A stretch of 53,074 nt of DNA from assembly GCA_903867855.1 (NCBI GenBank), contig CAIPTA010000008.1, positions 1 through 53,074 of the forward strand, in the 5' to 3' direction. A model generated the notes under the pieces. The model ran no database searches. It saw nothing but the letters and a program-made list of their open reading frames with translations, and was not told the DNA's origin. This DNA is from Oligoflexia bacterium (lineage in GTDB: Bacteria > Bdellovibrionota > UBA1018 > CAIPTA01). Made by a program: the position numbers and the translations under genes. This document shows, piece by piece, positions 8,489-16,844 of this stretch; position 1 is the stretch's first letter, and every line of letters begins with the position of its first letter.

Positions 8489-9658
8489 CTAACGCTCCAA
8501 AAGAAATTGACCCACACTAATCCGCTGCGCCCGAAATGCACCTTCGCAGTAAGCCAAATATAAATCCCAGAGACGAATAAACTTATCGTCGAAGCCCATT
8601 TTCTTTACTTCTCCAATCGAAGCATGGAAATTCTCCCGCCAAAGTTTAAGAGTATGGGCGTAAGATTGAGGGAACTCATATTGATCGGAAAGCGCCAGCT
8701 GATTTTCTTTGCCTTTTGTGGCGAATACACTATTCGTAAGCAACATCCCTCCCGGGAAAACATACTGCTGGATAAAATCTGTGCCGCGCCGGTAGCTGTA
8801 GAAAAGATCTTCACGGATAGTAATACCCTGAATCATGGTCTTGCCTTTGTGCTTCAAGGAGGCACCAAGCTTCCCAAAGTATTGATCCCAATATTGTTCG
8901 CCAACAGCCTCGATCATTTCAATGGAAACGATCTTATCGAATCGCCCTTGAATTTTACGATAGTCCAGCTCCTGTAAAACCACGTTCGATTTGTAGCCAC
9001 TTTTTTCAATGAGGCTGCGATTATAGCGCGCCTGCTCCGGTGAATTTAATACGGCGGTTATCCTGCATCCGGTTCTCTCCACTGCGCGGCTAAAAAATCC
9101 ACCCCAACCACATCCAACCTCCAGCACCTCATCGCCTGACTTTATTTCCAATAAATCAATGATGCGATCGTATTTTTTGTTCTGTGCCTCGGCCAAAGAA
9201 GTTTTGTCCTCAAAGATGCCGGAGGAATATGTCATCGAGGGATCGAGCCACAGGCGATAAAATTCATTTCCCAAATCATAGTGCTGCTGAATATTCTTCT
9301 TAGCGCCTGTTTCTGTATTTTTGGAAAAAAAGTGGCGAAGCCGCTGCGCCAATACTCCATACCATTTTCCATGAATGGATGAACCAAGTGCCCGATCATT
9401 CAAGCAGGCCCACTCCACAAGCGCTGCCACATTATCCACGCGGATATCGCCCTCAATAATGGCCTCTGCTAGACCTAGATCGCCCTTGCGAAACAATAAA
9501 TCGAATACCGACCAATTAAAAACCTGCACTCTAATCAATCCGTCTCCACTTCCGAATTGTTCTATGGCTCCATCAGGAAATTGAATTTCCAAAATCCCGT
9601 GCTTCGCTTTTTTCAAAACTTGTAAAAAAATTCGCGCTGATACGCTCAATTTGCTCAT
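8489..9658 (-). CDS. cfa: Cyclopropane-fatty-acyl-phospholipid synthase family protein
   Basis: A 389-residue protein with the full CFA synthase layout: an N-terminal alpha/beta region (1-110), then NIQQHYDLGNEFYRLWLDPS, MTYSSGIF, and the SAM motif VLEVGCGWGGFFSRA (about 178-192), followed by VSIEMIEAVGEQYW and FIQQYVFPGG. The family adds a methylene from SAM across phospholipid acyl double bonds at the inner membrane. The ATG overlaps the DUF1365 stop (ATGA), with AGGAG 8 bp upstream. It is the third gene of a four-gene operon with an amine-oxidase-like protein and DUF1365, a recurrent bacterial gene set linked to fatty acid modification under oxidative or photooxidative stress. Confidence 0.93.
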   Translation of the reverse strand: MSKLSVSARIFLQVLKKAKHGILEIQFPDGAIEQFGSGDGLIRVQVFNWSVFDLLFRKGDLGLAEAIIEGDIRVDNVAALVEWACLNDRALGSSIHGKWYGVLAQRLRHFFSKNTETGAKKNIQQHYDLGNEFYRLWLDPSMTYSSGIFEDKTSLAEAQNKKYDRIIDLLEIKSGDEVLEVGCGWGGFFSRAVERTGCRITAVLNSPEQARYNRSLIEKSGYKSNVVLQELDYRKIQGRFDKIVSIEMIEAVGEQYWDQYFGKLGASLKHKGKTMIQGITIREDLFYSYRRGTDFIQQYVFPGGMLLTNSVFATKGKENQLALSDQYEFPQSYAHTLKLWRENFHASIGEVKKMGFDDKFIRLWDLYLAYCEGAFRAQRISVGQFLLER

Positions 9659-10422
9659 TTGGTGATCTCCTGCTCTGGTAAACTTGGTTTGCTATAAAAT
9701 TGATTCCCCTTGAACCATAGCCTCACGGCCTGGGCATGAATTCGAATCACCACGAGCGCAGTGATCCATCCATAACGAAAAAATAGTTTCAAAAAGTTTT
9801 GCTCTACTAGGGGAGAAAGTTCGCCACGCACCCAGCTACTAAGCACTAGTTTTCGCTGATTATCAAAGTAGTTAATGTCCACTCTAGAAACGCTCTTCGT
9901 TACGCGGAAGAAAAATTTATAAAAACCACTTACGGGTAAAAACGGCGAAACGTGAAATTCCTTTGTGCGTTCTTGCCAGCTTTCAAAGTAAGTAATGCCG
10001 TCTGATTTCAGCCAATAGAAGTGTCGTTCGCCAAAAGTATTATTCACTTCAACCAATACCGCATCCAAGGCATTCGACCGATAGCAAAACCAAAAACTCA
10101 CAGGATTGAAGGCAAAGCCGAATACTCTGGGCATCGTTTGTAGCCAGATTTCTTCGGCCTCATAGTCGCAAGCTACTTTTAGAAAATTGCGAACAGAGGA
10201 ATCGAGGGAACCTTCCTTACCGTGCAGGTAGTCTGCGGCACGAAAACTCCAGCAGCCCTTCGATTTTTGTCTTAAAAGTGTTTTAAGATTTTCTTCCCTA
10301 TCCGTGCGGAATTGCAAAAAAAATAGAGGGTAAGTAAACCGATTCATTCCACCCGAAAACCTTTGGTGAGTGGTTTCACCGATACCGAGAAGAAGATCTA
10401 AACGATCCATGGGGCACCACAA
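9655..10422 (-). CDS. DUF1365 family protein
   Basis: A 255-residue DUF1365 protein, recognisable from its early HQRFSGGMNRFTYPLFFL segment and the later MPRVFGFAFNPVSFWFCYR and VNNTFGERHFY motifs. The family is nearly always encoded beside CFA synthase and an FAD-dependent amine oxidase-like protein. Its biochemical role is unsettled, with lipid modification assumed from context. Two starts are possible. TTG 10422 has a GGGGGAG site 8 bp upstream; ATG 10410 has none. Either way it overlaps the upstream gene's end (10398), so the two are coupled. Confidence 0.88.
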   Translation of the reverse strand: MWCPMDRLDLLLGIGETTHQRFSGGMNRFTYPLFFLQFRTDREENLKTLLRQKSKGCWSFRAADYLHGKEGSLDSSVRNFLKVACDYEAEEIWLQTMPRVFGFAFNPVSFWFCYRSNALDAVLVEVNNTFGERHFYWLKSDGITYFESWQERTKEFHVSPFLPVSGFYKFFFRVTKSVSRVDINYFDNQRKLVLSSWVRGELSPLVEQNFLKLFFRYGWITALVVIRIHAQAVRLWFKGNQFYSKPSLPEQEITK

Positions 10423-11636
10423 TCTAGGAGCTCCCCCACACGCACAGCGCTAGAGAGCCCATCCTCATGGAATCCATATCCTGTCCAGGCCCCGGCATAA
10501 TATATATTGCTAATTCCCTGTATGCTTTTTAGCGCGCGCTGCATGCGGATTGCTTCACGAGTAAAACGCGGATGATCGTAGCTGAAGTTCGCTAGCTCCC
10601 CAGAAATCTTCCGGTTGGGATTTAGGGTGAGGAAATAGTGATCCTCTGTTCCTAGCGGCTGCAGTTGATTTAGAAAATAGGTGAGCACGGCCGGCCCTTG
10701 CTTACTAGCAAATGCGTTCCACGATGCCCAGCAACGCTTCCTTCTTGGCATCAACGCCTTATCTTGATGAAGAGAAGATCGATTCTTTTCCACCTGGAAC
10801 GCATTAAGCAATTCTCTCTCCGCACCCTTTGGATTTTTCAGTAACGATAAGGACGTGGGTGCATGGGTGGCCAAAATAACTTTATCAAACTTCTCAGAAC
10901 CTAATTTCGTGCTTAGGAGCACTTCCGAGCCTAAGTTCTCCACAGCGAGCACTGCCTCACCAAGATGTAAATGCGCTATTTTTTGTTTTGCCTTTTCCAC
11001 ATAATGGCGCGAACCGCCCTTTACCGTTTTCCACTGTGGCCTACCGGCTACCTGCAAAAGTTTATGATTAATAAAAAACTGCAAAAACGTATCGGCCGGA
11101 TACTCGAGCATTTTATCCTCTGGAGTGGACCAAATCGCCGCCCCCATTGGAAGCAGATAGTTATCCGAGAAATTTAAGGAAAATTTTCTCTCTCGAAGAA
11201 GTTCACCGAGGCTCCAAGCGTGGCGCCTGGAAAGCTCCAGGTTATTCTTCGCTTCACGATGAAAACGCAGGATATCCCAAAGCATGGAATAAAATGAGGG
11301 GCGGAAAAGATTTGAGCGCTGCCCGAACACGGAATTTATATTGTTCCCAGCCCATTCAAACCCGCCGGCCGATTGAATAGAGAGCGACATATCCGAATTA
11401 ACCGTATCCACGCCAAGGTATTTGAAGAAGGCGGTGAGTTGAGGATAATTCAATTCATTATAAACAAGGAAGCCAACATCAGCCGAGACCGGGCCTACCG
11501 CTGTTTGTAGATCGACAGTGTGCGCATGGCCACCCAAACGAGACTCTGATTCATATAAGTGAACTTCGTGTTTTGTGCCCACTATTATACTGGCCCCAAG
11601 ACCACTGATTCCGGCGCCAACTACTGCAATTTTCAC
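10398..11636 (-). CDS. FAD-dependent amine oxidase-like dehydrogenase
   Basis: A 412-residue flavoprotein. The FAD dinucleotide-binding motif AVVGAGISGLG opens the protein, followed by HLYESESRLGGHAHTV, which is typical of the flavin-containing amine oxidase/desaturase group, and a C-terminal YYAGAWTGYGFHEDGLSSA that closes the FAD site. The start is GTG 11636, with GAGG 5 bp before it; a GTG at 11642 overlaps that site. It is the first gene of the lipid operon. By association with the CFA synthases it probably oxidises or desaturates a membrane lipid acyl chain, but the substrate is unproven. Confidence 0.88.
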   Translation of the reverse strand: MKIAVVGAGISGLGASIIVGTKHEVHLYESESRLGGHAHTVDLQTAVGPVSADVGFLVYNELNYPQLTAFFKYLGVDTVNSDMSLSIQSAGGFEWAGNNINSVFGQRSNLFRPSFYSMLWDILRFHREAKNNLELSRRHAWSLGELLRERKFSLNFSDNYLLPMGAAIWSTPEDKMLEYPADTFLQFFINHKLLQVAGRPQWKTVKGGSRHYVEKAKQKIAHLHLGEAVLAVENLGSEVLLSTKLGSEKFDKVILATHAPTSLSLLKNPKGAERELLNAFQVEKNRSSLHQDKALMPRRKRCWASWNAFASKQGPAVLTYFLNQLQPLGTEDHYFLTLNPNRKISGELANFSYDHPRFTREAIRMQRALKSIQGISNIYYAGAWTGYGFHEDGLSSAVRVGELLDCGAPWIV

Positions 11637-11660
11637 TTTCACCTCAGAGTGGAACTATAT

Positions 11661-11687
11661 ATTAGTGACAGTTCAACTGTCACTAAT
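11661..11687. promoter_or_regulatory. TetR operator, perfect 13-bp inverted repeat
   Basis: ATTAGTGACAGTT is followed by one base and then its exact reverse complement: 13-bp arms around a central C. It fills the space between the divergent lipid operon and the TetR gene. A GTGACA/TATATA pair 16 bp apart on the minus strand overlaps it and could be the operon promoter. A TetR dimer bound here would block the operon and probably its own gene. Confidence 0.85.
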
Positions 11688-11716
11688 TTTAAGTGCACAA
11701 AAGGCAAAATCCTATT

Positions 11717-12319
11717 ATGCTTAGGCTAATGCCGAAATCGAAGACCAGTAAACGCAACTACAATAATCGCACTCGTAGAGAAAGCATTGATAAAAGCAAA
11801 CAAGCGATCATTGAAGCATTGATTGCGCTGCTAGTGGAAAATCGCGGTGGCGAGGTAAGTTTTAGGGATATCTCAAAGAAAGCCGGTGTGTCGGAGCGAT
11901 CCATTTATCGTTTCTTCTCCGACAAAGCAGCTTTACACGAGGAAATGGATCACTACCTAGCCTCCTATATCGAGGCTAGTGTTGATCAGCTGAAACACTT
12001 AAATGTGGCCGAGTTTGCTAAGAACGCCTTTTTACTCTTCGATAAGCATGCCCCCCTAGTGCTGGCCTATATTTTTTCTCCCTTCGGGCAAGAGTTGCGA
12101 AAAATCTTTCGCCTAAAACTCAATAAGCTAATTCGATCAAAAATTTTGAAAGAAAAAAAGATTATTGCCAGTAAGGCAGTAGAGAAGAAAATCGCCGTAG
12201 TTTGCTCTCTCATTAACGCAAAAATTTGGTCTGATCTAAACACTGACTATGGATATACTGGCGCTGAGCTTGGTGATACGGTGCTATGGGCCGTGCATCG
12301 GCTGATCGAAGATATATAA
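11717..12319 (+). CDS. TetR family transcriptional regulator
   Basis: A 200-residue regulator. After a basic N-terminal tail, a helix-turn-helix of TetR type is clear: AIIEALIALLVENRGGEVSFRDISKKAGVSERSIYRFFSDKAAL (about residues 30-73). The C-terminal helical part (75-200) would bind a ligand and dimerise. The start is uncertain: ATG 11717 (an AAGG lies 12 bp upstream) or 11729; GTG 11693 has no ribosome binding site. It sits divergent to the amine-oxidase/DUF1365/CFA operon with a perfect palindrome between, so it most likely represses that operon in response to a lipid or stress signal. Confidence 0.88.
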   Translation: MLRLMPKSKTSKRNYNNRTRRESIDKSKQAIIEALIALLVENRGGEVSFRDISKKAGVSERSIYRFFSDKAALHEEMDHYLASYIEASVDQLKHLNVAEFAKNAFLLFDKHAPLVLAYIFSPFGQELRKIFRLKLNKLIRSKILKEKKIIASKAVEKKIAVVCSLINAKIWSDLNTDYGYTGAELGDTVLWAVHRLIEDI

Positions 12320-12320
12320 A

Positions 12321-12872
12321 CTATTTCTTCCGGCTACAGCTCATTCCGCTAAGACTACTTAGAACAATCGATTCCGCTTTATCCAGCGGATCTGCGTCTG
12401 GGATTAAGGCTTTCGCGTGCATAGGGATTTCATCACAGAGAAAATAAAAACTTTCTTCGGTAAATCCATTTCCTTCCAGCTCATAGGAAAACTTTAATTG
12501 GTGCACTAGCTGGGCATTCTTCCAATGTAATTTAGCGTAAGGGAAAATCTCGCGAAACTCGCCGGCCTTTTCCGCTACCCAATCCCGCTTTCCCTTCTCG
12601 AAAATTTTGATATACCCATCAAATTTTTCTGAGTCTAAAAGTTCTTTGGGCAAGGATTCGATGGGAAAAATGTCTACAACGCTATGAAAACGACTCTTCT
12701 TTAAATCTGGGCCAACAAACATCAAGGGTGTTCGCATACGCTTCTGTAAAATTTCCCAATGGGGAGGAGCCTCAATGGTCACACTCGTTACGCCATCCAA
12801 ATCAAATTTTTGAGCAAAGCCATTCGAAGAAGCTCCGAATACACCAAGTAAAAATAGAAACAAATATTTCAT
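12321..12872 (-). CDS. Exported protein, unknown function
   Basis: A 183-residue protein with a signal sequence (MKYLFLFLLGVFGASSNGFAQ). The mature part starts FDLDGVTSVTIEAPPHWEILQKRMRTPLMFVGP, which resembles the opening strand of small periplasmic PsbP/DcrB-like folds, but this is only a resemblance. Two cysteines are near the C-terminal half. Its ATG abuts the stop of the upstream 651-residue gene, so both are co-transcribed, and its stop lies 1 bp from the TetR gene's stop. Confidence 0.78.
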   Translation of the reverse strand: MKYLFLFLLGVFGASSNGFAQKFDLDGVTSVTIEAPPHWEILQKRMRTPLMFVGPDLKKSRFHSVVDIFPIESLPKELLDSEKFDGYIKIFEKGKRDWVAEKAGEFREIFPYAKLHWKNAQLVHQLKFSYELEGNGFTEESFYFLCDEIPMHAKALIPDADPLDKAESIVLSSLSGMSCSRKK

Positions 12873-14828
12873 TTAATAGATACTCGCAGCAGTGGGTATA
12901 AATTTCGAATGCGGATTTACATTATACTTCGCATCAGTGTTCAGAGCACTTTGATAGCGCCCAAGCTCATGAGTGGCCAAATGTGCCTCAAACCCCACTT
13001 TAGGCTCAATACTTCTTCGATAGGCGATCGCCTCTGCGAGTTCTGAGGGCATTAAATTCGTGGAAACATGGTCAGCATAGGCCGCTGGGCTCGCAAATAA
13101 TGTATCTTCCTTCTTTAGGTATTCCATCACTTGCATAATGCTATCAGATTTCCTCATGGTAGAGAGGCGCGAGCTAATCGATTTAATCTCATAGGTGAAA
13201 TAGCGCTTGTTCTGTGGATCCGAGATCAACAAGCTTCCTCGCGGACCTGCATCTACCGTATAGCCCATCGCCTCGAAACTTTTCTTTGCCTGTTCCATAT
13301 AGGCGCGATAGGCAGCTCTGATTTTTCCGAGTTTGGCTGCGCTCTCCTGACCACTAGCCCGGAAAATTGTTACTGAATCTCTTAGAAATTTATCTCTTGC
13401 CCGCTCAATCGTAGTCAAGAGTTCTACTTTATGAATCACACTGGATGTTACTTTGCCAACCCCTACGGCTTCCATTAGCTTATCGCCACTTTTGGCCCCT
13501 AATCTTACAGAACCTGCGTAGAGGGCTCTCATTTCAGTATTGAGAGGAACTCTCGATACTAGATTATTCATCACCGTTCGAGGTAGCCTGCTAAGGGCAC
13601 CGGCGTGAGCCATTGTTTTCCCTACTCCGGGCATTGCTCGCGCCGCCACATTCAATGCTCGTGCTCGGGCCGCAATAGAACTGGATATTTCCGCCGCCGC
13701 AACAAGCGCTCGCATGGAACTAAGACCATTTAGCGCACTAATTACTTGGGGAGTTTTTGCTAAACTGCCCACTACTGAAGCTATTCCGCCAGAGGCAAAG
13801 CCACCAGCCAAAAACATCACAGCTTCGCTACCAATAATTCCGATCACACCACAGGCCAGATTCAATCCTTGGCCGCACGTGATGCAGGCAAAATTCAAGG
13901 GAGCCACACACTGTGAGTGAAATGGTTGACCCGACCAATGCTGGCATCCCACATAATCAGTCATGAGATGATTAATACCGAGCAGTACGTTAGAACTGAA
14001 GCGCTGAAATACACTCCATAAACTATCTTTATCATTTTTGCTGAGCGCTTTCACATCCCGATGCGACAGCGCAGAAGCAGCTAGTACTGAATTACTATTC
14101 CGATTATCGCTATTCATCATGGAATTCCAGAGACCGGCAAGTTTGTCTCCAGTCCATTTAGCGGCACCAGAAGCCATATCCACCATGAATTTTCCTGTGC
14201 TCACAATATTATCAAAAAATACATTGATGAGTGTTTGCAGGCAATTAGGAGCACCACTAGATCCGGCACCTTTCCAAGAACTAAAAAAGCTTTCTTCCAG
14301 AGAGGCGATGCAAGAACTCGTTTGTTTTGCTGCCTTCACTGGAGTATCGGCCGGTGCAATATTATTTTCACACTTTCCGGCGTGCGCTCCCACAATATCA
14401 GCCACTCGATCTGCATGCAGATATAGGCTTTGGAGGTTTCGATCCGGCAATAGTGCACAGGAGCTAGGATTAGGGTTTCGCTTAGCCGCTTCGATCCGCA
14501 GGGCTACTTCTTCAGCGGAAAAGGCGTCTGCTGTTCCATTAGGTTTGCACTCAATCATCACCTGCGATTCTTGGTGCGTTTTCTTATCCACAAAGCTAAT
14601 CAGAATTCCACTCTTGTGCTGCGCGAGCACATCCTTACAATCCTGCACAGCCACTTTGGCCAGATACTCTTTATAGCCATTTAAAATTGCCGTGTGTCGA
14701 GCCACTAGCTGCGCCTCTTCGATGGCGCTTTGGTCATAGCCATTTGCTAGATCTACGGCTAAAGCCTCAATAGGAAATAGGGAGTTCAAATGGGAAAAGA
14801 CGATTAGCCAAAGAAATTTTCTTCTCAT
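12873..14828 (-). CDS. Large exported protein with a hydrophobic centre, unknown function
   Basis: A 651-residue protein. A signal sequence (residues 1-24) is followed by a cysteine-containing region with Gln-rich helices. A central stretch (FACITCGQGLNLACGVIGI to about residue 360) is rich in Gly and Ala and hydrophobic enough to enter a membrane, followed by long amphipathic helices. The C-terminal part includes GYTVDAGPRGSLLISDP and FTYEIKSIS, which look like a small alpha/beta domain. The layout (export signal, hydrophobic segment, compact C-terminal domain) can occur in toxins delivered to other cells, but I see no known toxin or immunity motif. Confidence 0.75.
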   Translation of the reverse strand: MRRKFLWLIVFSHLNSLFPIEALAVDLANGYDQSAIEEAQLVARHTAILNGYKEYLAKVAVQDCKDVLAQHKSGILISFVDKKTHQESQVMIECKPNGTADAFSAEEVALRIEAAKRNPNPSSCALLPDRNLQSLYLHADRVADIVGAHAGKCENNIAPADTPVKAAKQTSSCIASLEESFFSSWKGAGSSGAPNCLQTLINVFFDNIVSTGKFMVDMASGAAKWTGDKLAGLWNSMMNSDNRNSNSVLAASALSHRDVKALSKNDKDSLWSVFQRFSSNVLLGINHLMTDYVGCQHWSGQPFHSQCVAPLNFACITCGQGLNLACGVIGIIGSEAVMFLAGGFASGGIASVVGSLAKTPQVISALNGLSSMRALVAAAEISSSIAARARALNVAARAMPGVGKTMAHAGALSRLPRTVMNNLVSRVPLNTEMRALYAGSVRLGAKSGDKLMEAVGVGKVTSSVIHKVELLTTIERARDKFLRDSVTIFRASGQESAAKLGKIRAAYRAYMEQAKKSFEAMGYTVDAGPRGSLLISDPQNKRYFTYEIKSISSRLSTMRKSDSIMQVMEYLKKEDTLFASPAAYADHVSTNLMPSELAEAIAYRRSIEPKVGFEAHLATHELGRYQSALNTDAKYNVNPHSKFIPTAASIY

Positions 14829-14846
14829 ATATTAAATCCCCCCTTT

Positions 14847-16763
14847 CTAAGCCGCTACTTTCAAGGGCATTGTGTGTTCAATTCGGCGAGGCCGAAACAC
14901 AGAAAAATGATACTCTTTCCCATGCTTCCCAGGCCTCGATGTATTTGCCAACACTAGCTCCAAATGCATGGATGACATTTGCTCCGCGATTCCACTGGCC
15001 ACGAGAATCCCATTTGAATCCTTCGTTTCTGCAAGGCTCTTTTCAATTTCTAAAAGTCTAGCGGATTCCAAAAAGCAGAGACTTCCAGCGGCATCGCTCC
15101 AAGAAGGGATTTTCACCTCTCCCTGGTCGTGCCAAATTGGCTTTATCGCTCCCGCTACCACACTTGCTCTAAAGCGAATAGATACTAGCTCTGGAATTGC
15201 ACTTCTCTCTCGCAATTGTGTTTCAAATAACGCGATATCACGATTCATTTTTAGTAGGCTCATCGTGGCCCCACTGAGTGGATTAGCAATATTTGCCGCA
15301 TCAAAGAATGCAACAAGGGAATCGCCTTCTGTAGAAAGAGTTATTCCACCAAATTCCAAAACCGCATTCCAGAGAATGGAAAGGCAAGAACCCATGATAC
15401 CTTCCTCATTGGTTTCTAACCGAAACAAAGATTCGGAATTTTTTAGATCAACGGTTAGCATCACTCCTGCTACACGATCCAACAAAACAGAGTGTCGATG
15501 ATAGGGAGAAATCGGTGTTTTCTGCAGTAGACGGCGCTCGTGTTTATATTCCGTAATTTCTATCGCCGCCAAGAAAAGCACCAAGGCGAAATTGAAGAAA
15601 TTCAGCAAGAGCACATTTTCAAGGAAAGGGAGACTGCTCCAAAAGAAGCCATCAAATAAGTTTACCATTCCAATACCTAGCAAGGTGGCGCTAAATCCGA
15701 ATAGTCGTTTCGCTCTACTTCGAACCCGATCTTTTACGATGAGCCATTCTCGAGCGCAGATTGCGGCACCAATAATATAGCACGCGGGATTAATCCAATT
15801 GTGAAATATCCTACTAATAAAATACTGGGCTGGGTGATTGTGATAAAAATAAATACCCAGCAACGGTGCAAGCAGTGCCATTGACCATAGATAGGCCTCA
15901 TAGCGATATTTCCGCGCGAAGGAATATGAAACTATCAAGGCAGCCAAGCCCTCCCAATACACTAAGACCGTGTTTAAAAAGGCCGCGGGCTCGTAGCGGA
16001 GGCCTGCGCTGAGTCCATTCACGAGCAGCAATTGAAAGGCCGCTCCAACGAGAGTGTAGACGGCCATGGAAAAAAGCTCTCGCTTCATGGGGGCTGCCAA
16101 CCAAAGAAAAAAGAAGAAAAGGGATAGGATAGCATTCGCTAAACTAAGAATGGTAGGCCTTACATTCCTCGTGAAACCCAACAGCTTTTCATACTGCTCC
16201 CATGATCTCGCAGAGAAGAACCCCTCACCCAATTCTCGCCCATAGAAGTGACTCAAATTATCTGGCCTAGATCGCAATTCAGAGTTTTTTACTTTTAGGG
16301 CAACTTTTAAAGGGAAGTTTGCGTTCAGCCGATCCTTCACATCGAGCACAATTTGGTCGCCTGGTAGATCGCTCGCGAGCACCTGCACATTATCCAGCCA
16401 AAGCTCATAGCCACCATTCACCCAACCTAGGTGTAGATGGTCAGCCTCCAGCTTTTTTGCAGAAAGTAGCATGCTGGGCGTGATCACTGTGCCAATCCAA
16501 AAGCTCTCCTCTTTTTGATCGAAGGGAGCTCTTTTACTTTGGGGCAGACGAGGATTTCCCTTTAGCCAAAGCATCTCTGGTGGAGTGGAATCCCCATAAT
16601 TATAAGAAAAATTCCAAGCACCGGGTGAAATAGCCTGCTCGGGTTTTAGGGAATGCCATTGAAAAAGTTGAATCGAAAATAAGCTAAGACAAAATAGAAA
16701 TACTCCGCCAAATACTGTGGCGAAAGCATAGCGAGCTACTTTTTGTGTGATAGTCGAGTTCAT
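14847..16763 (-). CDS. Membrane receptor with class III adenylate/guanylate cyclase domain
   Basis: A 638-residue protein. A signal-anchor (residues 10-32) precedes an extracytoplasmic beta domain with HLGWVNGGYELWLDNVQV, of the 7TMR-DISM sensor type. About seven membrane spans follow (roughly 205-400). The cytoplasmic C-terminal part is a class III nucleotidyl cyclase: the first metal Asp in VMLTVDLKNSE (about 435), the second in LSTEGDSLVAFFDA (about 480), and an ARLLE/VASGIAEQ region typical of the dimer interface. It would make a cyclic nucleotide when an extracellular ligand binds. The domain is diverged, so activity and base specificity are uncertain. Confidence 0.82.
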   Translation of the reverse strand: MNSTITQKVARYAFATVFGGVFLFCLSLFSIQLFQWHSLKPEQAISPGAWNFSYNYGDSTPPEMLWLKGNPRLPQSKRAPFDQKEESFWIGTVITPSMLLSAKKLEADHLHLGWVNGGYELWLDNVQVLASDLPGDQIVLDVKDRLNANFPLKVALKVKNSELRSRPDNLSHFYGRELGEGFFSARSWEQYEKLLGFTRNVRPTILSLANAILSLFFFFLWLAAPMKRELFSMAVYTLVGAAFQLLLVNGLSAGLRYEPAAFLNTVLVYWEGLAALIVSYSFARKYRYEAYLWSMALLAPLLGIYFYHNHPAQYFISRIFHNWINPACYIIGAAICAREWLIVKDRVRSRAKRLFGFSATLLGIGMVNLFDGFFWSSLPFLENVLLLNFFNFALVLFLAAIEITEYKHERRLLQKTPISPYHRHSVLLDRVAGVMLTVDLKNSESLFRLETNEEGIMGSCLSILWNAVLEFGGITLSTEGDSLVAFFDAANIANPLSGATMSLLKMNRDIALFETQLRERSAIPELVSIRFRASVVAGAIKPIWHDQGEVKIPSWSDAAGSLCFLESARLLEIEKSLAETKDSNGILVASGIAEQMSSMHLELVLANTSRPGKHGKEYHFSVFRPRRIEHTMPLKVAA

Positions 16764-16844
16764 CCAATGACTAATCGGATTTTTACCTGGAACGAATGAA
16801 TTTTATTTACAGACTACTCACGGAAAATACAATAGCAGGTAAAG

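Noticed and set aside
14038-14676. 212-residue plus-strand ORF
   Set aside because: Antisense to the 651-residue exported protein and of shadow-type composition (Ser/Leu/Ala-rich), without a start signal.
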